From Bacillota bacterium (lineage in GTDB: Bacteria; Bacillota; Clostridia; Christensenellales; SZUA-584), in contig JAEWQS010000086.1 in NCBI GenBank assembly GCA_023399095.1, positions 1-7,335 on the forward strand: a DNA stretch of 7,335 bases. The letters are read 5' to 3'. Position numbers and translations under genes: made by a program. This document shows, piece by piece, positions 1 through 5,364 of this stretch (position 1 is the stretch's first letter; the number at the start of each line of letters is the position of its first letter). The notes beneath the pieces are model-generated. The model made no database searches. It had not been told where the DNA came from and saw nothing but the letters and a program-made list of their open reading frames with translations.

Positions 1-56
1 AGTGTCCGCAATCCCTTGGCATGAATGCCGTCATCATTCACAATCAGTATACGCAT
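1..56 (-). CDS. surE: SurE 5'/3'-nucleotidase, N-terminal fragment
   Basis: Only the first 18 complete codons are in the window; the gene runs off the left edge. They read MRILIVNDDGIHAKGLRT, which is the start of the SurE family, including the NDDG motif (residues 7-10) whose two aspartates (D8, D9) bind the catalytic divalent metal in known SurE proteins. SurE removes phosphate from nucleoside monophosphates in the cytoplasm. The ATG at 54-56 is preceded by GGAGGT (61-66) at normal spacing. It follows dacF on the same strand by about 50 bp and has its own promoter in that gap. Because punA and deoB lie upstream, a nucleotide salvage role fits, but that is inference. Identity rests on a short stretch, although a very characteristic one. 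Confidence 0.9.
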   Translation of the reverse strand, partial: MRILIVNDDGIHAKGLRT

Positions 57-76
57 AGCAACCTCCGTCCGCAGAC

Positions 77-105
77 ATTCTACAGTAGAGCGCTATGCGT
101 GTCAA
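77..105 (-). promoter_or_regulatory. Strong sigma-A-type promoter of surE
   Basis: On the minus strand a perfect -35 TTGACA (100-105) is followed after exactly 17 bp by TAGAAT (77-82), one base from the TATAAT consensus. The predicted start near position 70 leaves a leader of only about 14 nt that holds GGAGGT (61-66) close to its 5' end. The -35 begins 2 bp after the dacF stop codon. surE can therefore be expressed without dacF, though read-through from dacF also remains possible because no terminator lies between them. Confidence 0.8.
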
Positions 106-107
106 CG

Positions 108-1247
108 TTATGCAAACAGCCACCACATCAATATACGTTTAAAGGCGTTGCCAAAGTTTCTTTCCGCCACGTCTTGCTTCGCGACCACATCCACGCGTCC
201 GATCTCTTCCCCGTTAAGCAGTATGCGCAAATATCCGACCACCTGTCCTTCCTCGACAGGCGCGGTGATGTTTTCGAGCAACACAAGTTCCTTTTCAAGC
301 GTTCCTTCCATGCCTTTTTCAATCAGCGTGGAAAAGCCCTGTCCAGCGTATACATCGATAAACGGTGCTGTGCCGCCAACGATGGCCAGATCGCTGCCCA
401 GCTTTTGCCCCTCGGTCACGATGGTTTTGGCAGTAAAGCCCGCAAACGCAAAGTCAAAGGCTCCTTTGGCTTCATCAAAGCGCGTGGAGCTGTTGGGTGC
501 GCCGAGCGCCACATAAATAAACCGGCCGCCGCTGCGTTTTACAGTCGCTGCGATGCAATATCCGGCCGCTCCCGAAGATCCCGTCGCCAGGCCGTCACAG
601 CCCTCATAATACCGCACCAGCCGGTTCTGGTTTACCATTTCGGTTTCACGTCCATCCGGATGCACGTAGTTTTCCATCCATATGCCGCTCCACTTATAGA
701 ACAGGTCATATTTCACAAGCTGCTGACAAATCGTTGCCGCATCGCGCGCGCTGATTTTCTGCTCGTCACCAAGGCCTGTTGCATTGACAAAAGTCGATTT
801 GATGCCCATCACACCCGCTTTTTTATTCATCATCTCCACGAATGCGTCCTCGCTGCCCGCCATCTTTTCCGCCAGCGCCACAGTTGCGTCGTTGGCGCTG
901 CATACAATTGTGGCTTTAAGCATGTCCTCCACAGAGTGTGTGGTGTTGACATCCAAAAAGACTTGCGTGCCGCCCATTGAGGCCGCGTGGTCACTGACGG
1001 TCACATTATCGCCAAGCGACAATCGTCCCGATTCCTCCGCTTCCAAAAACAGCAGTATAGACATCACCTTTGCCACACTGGCACACGGCAGCTGCTCGTC
1101 CGCGTTCTGTTCGGCCAGCACATTGCCCGAATTGGCGTCGATGAGTATATATCCCTTGGCCTGCGCCGTAAAACCTTCCGCGTATGCAGTCGTAGCAAAC
1201 GCGAATACCAATACGATCGCAAGCGCGATAACCAATATCCTTTTCAT
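108..1247 (-). CDS. dacF: DacF-type D-alanyl-D-alanine carboxypeptidase with altered KTG box
   Basis: Family S11 low-molecular-weight penicillin-binding protein, 379 residues, normal for the family. A signal peptide (about 1-23, cleavage after AYA) is followed by the serine peptidase domain and a PBP5-type C-terminal beta domain (about 275-360). The end, residues 366-379 with a WW pair, could be a membrane-associating helix. These enzymes trim the terminal D-Ala from peptidoglycan stem peptides outside the membrane; DacF tunes spore cortex cross-linking. Visible motifs are SVAK (57-60, nucleophile S57, general base K60) and SAN (117-119). The third box, normally KTG within DGLKTG, reads ATG (221-223; codon GCG), so the usual lysine is missing. 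The SxxK box also has alanine where threonine is common. The start ATG (1245-1247) has AAAAGGGG just upstream. A sigma-F-like promoter precedes it. The fold is certain; catalytic competence is not. Confidence 0.9.
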   Translation of the reverse strand: MKRILVIALAIVLVFAFATTAYAEGFTAQAKGYILIDANSGNVLAEQNADEQLPCASVAKVMSILLFLEAEESGRLSLGDNVTVSDHAASMGGTQVFLDVNTTHSVEDMLKATIVCSANDATVALAEKMAGSEDAFVEMMNKKAGVMGIKSTFVNATGLGDEQKISARDAATICQQLVKYDLFYKWSGIWMENYVHPDGRETEMVNQNRLVRYYEGCDGLATGSSGAAGYCIAATVKRSGGRFIYVALGAPNSSTRFDEAKGAFDFAFAGFTAKTIVTEGQKLGSDLAIVGGTAPFIDVYAGQGFSTLIEKGMEGTLEKELVLLENITAPVEEGQVVGYLRILLNGEEIGRVDVVAKQDVAERNFGNAFKRILMWWLFA

Positions 1248-1278
1248 AACCGAATATCCCCTTTTTTGCTTTTGAAAA

Positions 1279-1308
1279 TAGTTTTTCCCGAAGACTTTGC
1301 ATATATTC
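1279..1308 (-). promoter_or_regulatory. Candidate forespore sigma-F promoter of dacF
   Basis: On the minus strand GAATA (1304-1308) is followed after 15 bp by GGAAAAACTA (1279-1288). The latter fits every specified position of the sigma-F -10 consensus GGNRANANTR, and GAATA matches four of five positions of GYWTA. The spacing is correct and the -10 lies 31 bp before the dacF ATG, leaving room for the ribosome site at about 1258-1263. B. subtilis dacF is known to be sigma-F dependent. I found no convincing sigma-A promoter in this gap on this strand. The short consensus makes chance matches possible. Confidence 0.6.
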
Positions 1309-1318
1309 TAATGACTGA

Positions 1319-1365
1319 TTGATATGGATTTGTCGCAATTGATAACGAAACGCTTGATATAGATT
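1319..1365 (+). repeat. 12-bp imperfect direct repeat in divergent intergenic region
   Basis: TTGATATGGATT (1319-1330) and TTGATATAGATT (1354-1365) match at 11 of 12 bases with starts 35 bp apart. A further TTGATA stands between them at 1339-1344. The second copy contains the -35 hexamer of the plus-strand promoter. It may be a regulator binding site, or only AT-rich coincidence. Confidence 0.4.
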
Positions 1366-1382
1366 GTGAAAGTATATATAAT
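1354..1382 (+). promoter_or_regulatory. Near-consensus sigma-A promoter of the NlpC-like gene
   Basis: TTGATA (1354-1359, five of six consensus bases) is followed after exactly 17 bp by a perfect TATAAT (1377-1382). The predicted transcription start is about 1388-1390, which falls on the ATG at 1390. Transcripts from this promoter would have little or no leader. No AGGAGG-like sequence precedes the ATG, consistent with leaderless translation. Confidence 0.7.
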
Positions 1383-1389
1383 TTGTCAC

Positions 1390-2088
1390 ATGAAAACGAA
1401 GATAAAAATTGTTGCTTGCATTTGGCTTGTCATCGCCGTGGTGCTCACAGTCGCATGTCAGCCACTCACAGCGCAGGAATCTGAAGCTCAGCGCGCTTAT
1501 TATGAAAAAAAGTACGCAGATGAGCCCGAGCCCGAGGGCGACGTAGCAGCGCTGCTCGATTTTCTCGACACCTGCGTGGGCGGCCAATATATTATCGGCG
1601 GTCAGGGAACGCAAATCACAGATGAGTTCATAAACACCATGTACCGCAAATATCCCGATTATTTCGATAACGGGCGGCTTGAATATTTTCAAGCGATCGC
1701 AGAAAAGGCTGAAGAAAAAGGCCTGCAATATCCCGAGAATTACGCGTGGGACTGCAGCGGCCTTTGGTGGTATGCGGCAAATGAATTGGGGCTTTATGAC
1801 AGATACACCGACCGCACCGCAAACGATACATATTATGACTACTGCACCCCCATCACCAAGGACGAGCTGCTGCCCGGCGACATCGTGTTTTACATGTCGG
1901 ACGACGGGCACGTTTCTCACATGGGCATTGTGGGACGTCACGGTTACATCTACGAAGCGGTCAGCGGGTTCGTGGGCGTTGTGTGCAAACGTACCGTCGA
2001 CAAGCGCATATACAACAACATAGTGAGCGGCGGCGTGATGGTCAACGCGGACTGGAACGCATACGGCAGGCCCAAAATATTCGAATAA
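1390..2088 (+). CDS. Putative NlpC/P60-family cysteine peptidase, lipoprotein
   Basis: Predicted to cut peptidoglycan stem peptides outside the cell. From the ATG at 1390 the protein has 232 residues: a positively charged start (MKTKIK), a hydrophobic stretch, and LTVAC (19-23), an acceptable though non-classic lipobox with C23 as lipidation site. A short acidic linker follows (about 28-50). The domain shows GGQYIIGG (64-71), the catalytic-type motif DCSG (111-114, nucleophile C112), LLPGDIVFY (160-168 region; NlpC fold signature) and a following SHMGIVG, whose histidine (about 167) is the likely second catalytic residue. The usual third polar residue may be E179; this is unsure. About 40 residues lie between GGQYIIGG and DCSG, which in typical members are nearly adjacent. 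An in-frame GTG at 1366 is a poor alternative start because it lies inside the promoter spacer. Convergent with the next gene, 3 bp between stop codons. Substrate unknown. Confidence 0.72.
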   Translation: MKTKIKIVACIWLVIAVVLTVACQPLTAQESEAQRAYYEKKYADEPEPEGDVAALLDFLDTCVGGQYIIGGQGTQITDEFINTMYRKYPDYFDNGRLEYFQAIAEKAEEKGLQYPENYAWDCSGLWWYAANELGLYDRYTDRTANDTYYDYCTPITKDELLPGDIVFYMSDDGHVSHMGIVGRHGYIYEAVSGFVGVVCKRTVDKRIYNNIVSGGVMVNADWNAYGRPKIFE

Positions 2089-2091
2089 AGC

Positions 2092-2568
2092 TTAAACAGC
2101 GTCATGTCGCGAGGCTTTTAAATCTTTAAATGACACCCAGCTGTTAGCAAAATGACCCACTGCCAGAACGATAGCCGCTATACCCAGCCAGATCGAGCAT
2201 ATCCATACGGCGATAAAAGCAAAGGCCAAAACCGGAAACACAGCCATCGGAATGGGTATAAATGCAAGCGGCGCAAATAGGAACGCAAAGTCACGCTTAA
2301 TCGCGTATCTTATCCAAAGTCCATAATAAAAAGCCACACAGACCGCCCCGATAATGAACGAAATGTTGATATAGGCAGATTCTATAAAATCCTTCGAGAA
2401 AACAGGCAATAAAAAGCAGGCCGCCTGCCCTATCCGCTCAATGATTGTGAAAAAGGCACCAGCATCCTTTACTTTACTTGGTAACTCTTTTGGCGGCAAA
2501 AAGATCATAAGGAGATTAGGCAGCAGTATGGTAGCTGTTATTAATAAACCAACTAACGAGAAACCCAT
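2092..2568 (-). CDS. Hypothetical multi-pass membrane protein, PadR-linked
   Basis: A 158-residue very hydrophobic protein of no family I recognise. Likely membrane segments are about 3-23, 40-58 (weaker), 66-89, 95-115 and 116-138, with charged stretches between (PPKELPSKVKD at 25-35; RYAIKRD at 87-93) and a short polar tail. No catalytic motif or ATP-binding site is visible. The start ATG (2566-2568) has GGAG (about 2576-2579) upstream at good spacing. It sits 59 bp after the padR stop, same strand, so the two are probably one transcript. Such pairing usually means the regulator controls the membrane protein, often in response to a small hydrophobic or envelope-active compound; that is inference. 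The length is small for a transporter, so a resistance or envelope-stress accessory role is equally possible. Convergent with the NlpC-like gene. Confidence 0.75.
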   Translation of the reverse strand: MGFSLVGLLITATILLPNLLMIFLPPKELPSKVKDAGAFFTIIERIGQAACFLLPVFSKDFIESAYINISFIIGAVCVAFYYGLWIRYAIKRDFAFLFAPLAFIPIPMAVFPVLAFAFIAVWICSIWLGIAAIVLAVGHFANSWVSFKDLKASRHDAV

Positions 2569-2627
2569 TATTTTCTCCGTTCATTTTAAATATTTCATGC
2601 AATTCAGTCTCAACTACGAATATTGTC

Positions 2628-3188
2628 TCAAAGAGTGTCATTCTCGCATGACTTCTCTCTTTCCTCAAGATAGTGTATCGTTTCCTCACACCATTCAAGA
2701 TAAGCACGGTATACCTTTTGCCCGAAGTCAATCACACGAAGAACATCTTTGTGGTTGTCTTCGTCGGCTATTGACCTAAGGTCTTTCTCAAACATATCGA
2801 GCATAACAAGCTGCTGATGGTGTGTGTCCATAAACGCCTGTACGTGACTTTTCATCACAGCTGCGCTAGTTTCACCTGAAAAGTACATTTTAAGCAACAG
2901 CTCGAAGCGTACAGTTTCTTTTTCCACGGGTGCTTCGAGCCATTGGGTGAGAGTATTTCTCCCCTCCGGCGTGATCGCATATGTGACTTTGCTGCGTCCT
3001 TCTTTGTGTTTTTCGGCTGTAATCAGGTTATCTTCTGTGAGAGCCTTTAGCATCGGATACAGCTGCCCATAGCTTTCGTTCCAAAAGAAGCTGAACCTGA
3101 AATCAATGATCTTTTTGATATCGTATCCCGTCATCGGCCCTTCCGTGAGCAACCCAAGGATAACATATCCAGTCTTGCCGTTTTTCAT
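2628..3188 (-). CDS. PadR-family transcriptional regulator
   Basis: 186 residues, the usual size for PadR proteins with a C-terminal dimerisation helix region. The N-terminal winged helix-turn-helix (about 5-85) contains the family hallmarks: YVILGLL (8-14), GPMTGYDIKK (17-26), the recognition region SYGQLYPMLKAL (39-50), and the wing SKVTYAITPEGR (66-77). Residues about 90-180 are helical and match the Vir_act_alpha_C-type dimerisation domain, ending in a charged tail. PadR proteins are cytoplasmic repressors that respond to small molecules or stress and commonly repress themselves and an adjacent membrane-protein gene. The start ATG (3186-3188) follows AGGAG at normal spacing. A strong promoter with an overlapping perfect inverted repeat lies directly upstream, which fits autorepression. 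The ligand cannot be predicted. Confidence 0.93.
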   Translation of the reverse strand: MKNGKTGYVILGLLTEGPMTGYDIKKIIDFRFSFFWNESYGQLYPMLKALTEDNLITAEKHKEGRSKVTYAITPEGRNTLTQWLEAPVEKETVRFELLLKMYFSGETSAAVMKSHVQAFMDTHHQQLVMLDMFEKDLRSIADEDNHKDVLRVIDFGQKVYRAYLEWCEETIHYLEEREKSCENDTL

Positions 3189-3201
3189 ATACGCTCCTGT
3201 T

Positions 3202-3220
3202 ATATATCTTTTAGATATAT
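3202..3220. promoter_or_regulatory. Probable PadR operator (perfect inverted repeat)
   Basis: ATATATCT (3202-3209), a 3-bp spacer TTT, then AGATATAT (3213-3220) form a perfect 8-bp inverted repeat. It overlaps the last two bases of the padR -10 and covers the predicted transcription start, and it ends 14 bp before the padR ATG. This is where a repressor dimer would block transcription. That PadR binds it is inference from position and symmetry. Confidence 0.6.
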
Positions 3221-3247
3221 TCTACTTTATACGATATCACATGTCAA
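3219..3247 (-). promoter_or_regulatory. Strong sigma-A-type promoter of padR operon
   Basis: On the minus strand a perfect -35 TTGACA (3242-3247), a 17-bp spacer and TAGAAT (3219-3224). The predicted start is near 3212, giving a leader of about 24 nt before the padR ATG. The same two hexamers and spacer length occur at the surE promoter. Confidence 0.8.
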
Positions 3248-3255
3248 TATAGGGT

Positions 3256-3286
3256 AAAAAAAGCGCATACGTTTAATCGTACACGC
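3256..3286 (-). terminator. Intrinsic terminator of deoB-punA
   Basis: Read on the minus strand, GCGTGTACG (3278-3286) pairs with CGTATGCGC (3263-3271) over nine pairs, two of them G-U, around a 6-nt loop, and is followed directly by seven T (3256-3262). It begins 27 bp after the punA stop and ends just before the padR -35, separating the two units. Confidence 0.85.
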
Positions 3287-3312
3287 CCTTATAATCTGTA
3301 CTATTATTTGGG

Positions 3313-4131
3313 TCAAGCTAAGCGTTCAATAAACCCGTCGATAACCGTTTGAATCCGGCTCGCCGCGACGCGCCCCGTCTCCATGACTTCTTCGTGATTA
3401 AGCGGCTGGTCGAGTATGCCCGCTGCCATATTGGTGATGCAAGACAGCGCCGCCGATTTCACGCCTGCGTGCGCCGCTGCAATGATCTCCGGCACAGTCG
3501 ACATGCCGACCGCATCCGCGCCCAGCGTACGCAGCGCCCTAATTTCAGCGGGAGACTCATATGATGGGCCTGACATCATTGCGTAAACGCCCGTCTTGAT
3601 ATCGATGCCGTTGCTCGCTGCCGAATCCTTGAGCGCCTGAATCAGCTGTTTGTCATAGGCGTAGGACATATCGGGAAAGCGCGGACCAAAATCGTCCATG
3701 TTGGCCCCTGTGAGCGGATTAAAAAACGTGAAGTTGATATGATCCTCAATGATCATAATATCGCCCGGTTTAAAGCCCGTGTTCACGCCGCCTGCCGCGT
3801 TAGTGATCAGCAGCTTTTTGATGCCGAGCTTGATGAGCGCGCGCAGCGGTATCACCGTCTCCGCGGCCGTATATCCTTCATAGCAGTGGAAACGCCCCTG
3901 CATGCAAACGACGCTGACACCATACTTCTTGCCGAAAACCAAACGGCCTGCATGCCCTTGTACGGTGGATACCGGAAACGTGGGTATCGCCGCGTAATCG
4001 ACCGCCTGCGCGTCTTCCAGTGTTTCCGCATAAGCACCCAGACCGCTGCCCAGCACCACGCAAAGTTCGGGACGTTGATCCGTGTTTTCTCTAAGCTTTT
4101 CACACGCAAAATGTATTCTTTCCGTCGTCAT
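3313..4131 (-). CDS. punA: Purine nucleoside phosphorylase (trimeric, PNP-I type)
   Basis: Cytoplasmic enzyme that splits purine (deoxy)nucleosides with phosphate to free base and (deoxy)ribose-1-phosphate. Its 272 residues match the trimeric family (B. subtilis PupG about 271). Motifs in order: phosphate-loop GSGLG (28-32), GHAGR (59-63, H60), MQGRFHCYEGY (77-87, with R80 and H82 toward phosphate and Y84 toward sugar), TNAAGG (110-115), GPSYESPAEIR (188-198, E196 in the base site), GADAVGMSTVPE (204-215) and TNMAAG (233-238). Asparagine 234 at the purine O6/N7 position suggests preference for guanosine and inosine, as known for this class. The start ATG overlaps the deoB stop as ATGA, and an AGGAGG lies inside the deoB end at correct spacing, so the two are translationally linked. 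An intrinsic terminator follows. It feeds its sugar phosphate to DeoB. Confidence 0.97.
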   Translation of the reverse strand: MTTERIHFACEKLRENTDQRPELCVVLGSGLGAYAETLEDAQAVDYAAIPTFPVSTVQGHAGRLVFGKKYGVSVVCMQGRFHCYEGYTAAETVIPLRALIKLGIKKLLITNAAGGVNTGFKPGDIMIIEDHINFTFFNPLTGANMDDFGPRFPDMSYAYDKQLIQALKDSAASNGIDIKTGVYAMMSGPSYESPAEIRALRTLGADAVGMSTVPEIIAAAHAGVKSAALSCITNMAAGILDQPLNHEEVMETGRVAASRIQTVIDGFIERLA

Positions 4132-5303
4132 TTTTTAAGTCCTCCTGAAATTTCTTTATAAAACGATGTGCCCACATGCCAATCTTTAAGGGCAAAGAAC
4201 TCGGCTGCCGTGGCCGCTATGTCCGCAAAGGTCGAGCGCACGCCGATATCCATACCTGCCTTCACCGTGTCGCCGTAAATGAGTATCGGTATGTATTCTC
4301 GCGAATGGTCGGTGCTGGCCGTGGTCGGGTCGCAGCCGTGATCCGCTGTAAATAGAATGATGTCATTTGGCCGCATGACCTCAAGCATCTCTGGAATACG
4401 CGCGTCCAACGCTTCCAGCGCCTCTTTGTAGCCCTGCACGTTGTTTCTATGTCCGTAAAGCATATCGAAGTCCACAAGGTTGGTGAACACAAGGCCGTCA
4501 AAATCCGCTTTGATCGCGTCTACGGTGGCGGTGATGCCTGCATCGTTGTCGCGCGTATGGTTTCTCTGCGTGAGGCCGACACCCGCGAATATATCTTCGA
4601 TTTTGCCGATGCCCACAACCTCCAGACCTGCGTTTTTCACTGCGGTGAGTATCGTCTCGCCCGGCGGCTCAAACGAAAAATCTCGGCGATTTTTGGTGCG
4701 CTCAAAATGGCCTTCCTCTCCGATAAACGGGCGGGCAATCACACGACCCACACCGAGGTCTCCCACCAGCATGCTTCTTGCTGTTTCACATATCGCATAT
4801 AGTTCACTCAGCGGCACGACTTCCTCGTGTGCTGCGATCTGGAACACGCTGTCCGCAGACGTATAGACGATGATTTTGCCCGTTTTTACATGCTCCGCAC
4901 CCAGCTGCTTGATGATCTCTGTGCCGGATGCAGCATAGTTGCCCAGCGTACCGCGTCCGATGGCTTTTTCAAACTGCTCCATAAAGTCTTTGGGAAAGCC
5001 ATCAGTGGTAAATGTTGGTAACGGCTTGTCCATGATGAGACCGCTGATCTCAAAATGGCCGCCCGTGGTGTCTTTGCCCGCAAACAGCTCTGCCGCCTTG
5101 CCATAGGCGCCCGTGACAGGGCCTTCACACTTCAGATTCTTTATTTTGTACAAACCAAGCTTTGAGAGGTTATCGAGCTTGATATTGGGATACGCTTCAA
5201 TGATGTGTCCGAGCGTGTCCGATCCCTCGTCTCCGAAGCGCGCCGCATCGGGCATCTCACCCGCGCCCACGCTGTCCATCACCACGATGATAAATTTCGC
5301 CAT
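4128..5303 (-). CDS. deoB: Phosphopentomutase
   Basis: Interconverts (deoxy)ribose-1-phosphate and (deoxy)ribose-5-phosphate, linking nucleoside breakdown to central carbon metabolism. It belongs to the alkaline phosphatase superfamily and uses two Mn ions. The 391 residues match the family (about 394 in B. cereus). Seen: VVMDSVGAGEMPDA (7-20, metal ligand D10), FGDEGSDTLGH (23-33), GKDTTGGHFE (76-85, catalytic phospho-threonine position T79), ASGTEI (125-130), YTSADSVFQIAAHEE (147-161), NLVDFDMLYGH (275-285, ligands D280 and H285), TADHGCDP (319-326, ligands D321 and H322) and STDHSREY (330-337, ligand H333). Small departures from the common forms are GHF for GHW and HGCD for HGND; the metal and nucleophile residues are all present. 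The start ATG has AAGGAG at good spacing. Its stop overlaps the punA start. No convincing promoter of its own was found, so it may be co-transcribed with the SRPBCC gene. Confidence 0.97.
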   Translation of the reverse strand: MAKFIIVVMDSVGAGEMPDAARFGDEGSDTLGHIIEAYPNIKLDNLSKLGLYKIKNLKCEGPVTGAYGKAAELFAGKDTTGGHFEISGLIMDKPLPTFTTDGFPKDFMEQFEKAIGRGTLGNYAASGTEIIKQLGAEHVKTGKIIVYTSADSVFQIAAHEEVVPLSELYAICETARSMLVGDLGVGRVIARPFIGEEGHFERTKNRRDFSFEPPGETILTAVKNAGLEVVGIGKIEDIFAGVGLTQRNHTRDNDAGITATVDAIKADFDGLVFTNLVDFDMLYGHRNNVQGYKEALEALDARIPEMLEVMRPNDIILFTADHGCDPTTASTDHSREYIPILIYGDTVKAGMDIGVRSTFADIAATAAEFFALKDWHVGTSFYKEISGGLKK

Positions 5304-5364
5304 ACCTATCTCCTTTTATTATGCGTCTTTCGGCAGCGTTGGAGCGTATTTAGCAATTGCTTTT

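Noticed and set aside
21..980. Long plus-strand reading frame of 319 codons opposite dacF
   Set aside because: It is antisense to dacF, shows no domain, has low-complexity composition rich in His, Arg and Cys, and would begin inside surE. dacF is unmistakable.
1305..1345. Sigma-A promoter for dacF using TAGAAT at 1305-1310
   Set aside because: The nearest -35-like TTGCGA is about 22 bp away, too far; no hexamer resembling TTGACA lies at 16-18 bp.
1366..1389. Upstream GTG start for the NlpC-like gene
   Set aside because: It lies inside the promoter spacer, so the strong promoter could not make an mRNA carrying it; it has no ribosome site and would spoil the signal peptide charge pattern.
1006..1941. 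Minus-strand reading frame of 311 codons opposite the NlpC-like gene and dacF start
   Set aside because: It crosses two real genes on opposite strands and the intergenic promoters; its sequence has no family features.
2516..2731. 71-codon minus-strand frame bridging padR and the membrane-protein gene
   Set aside because: It overlaps both genes in another frame, and the ribosome site at about 2576-2579 fits the membrane-protein ATG much better.
4449..4866. Two plus-strand frames of 117 and 128 codons opposite deoB
   Set aside because: Antisense shadows of a fully conserved enzyme gene; no ribosome site or domain.
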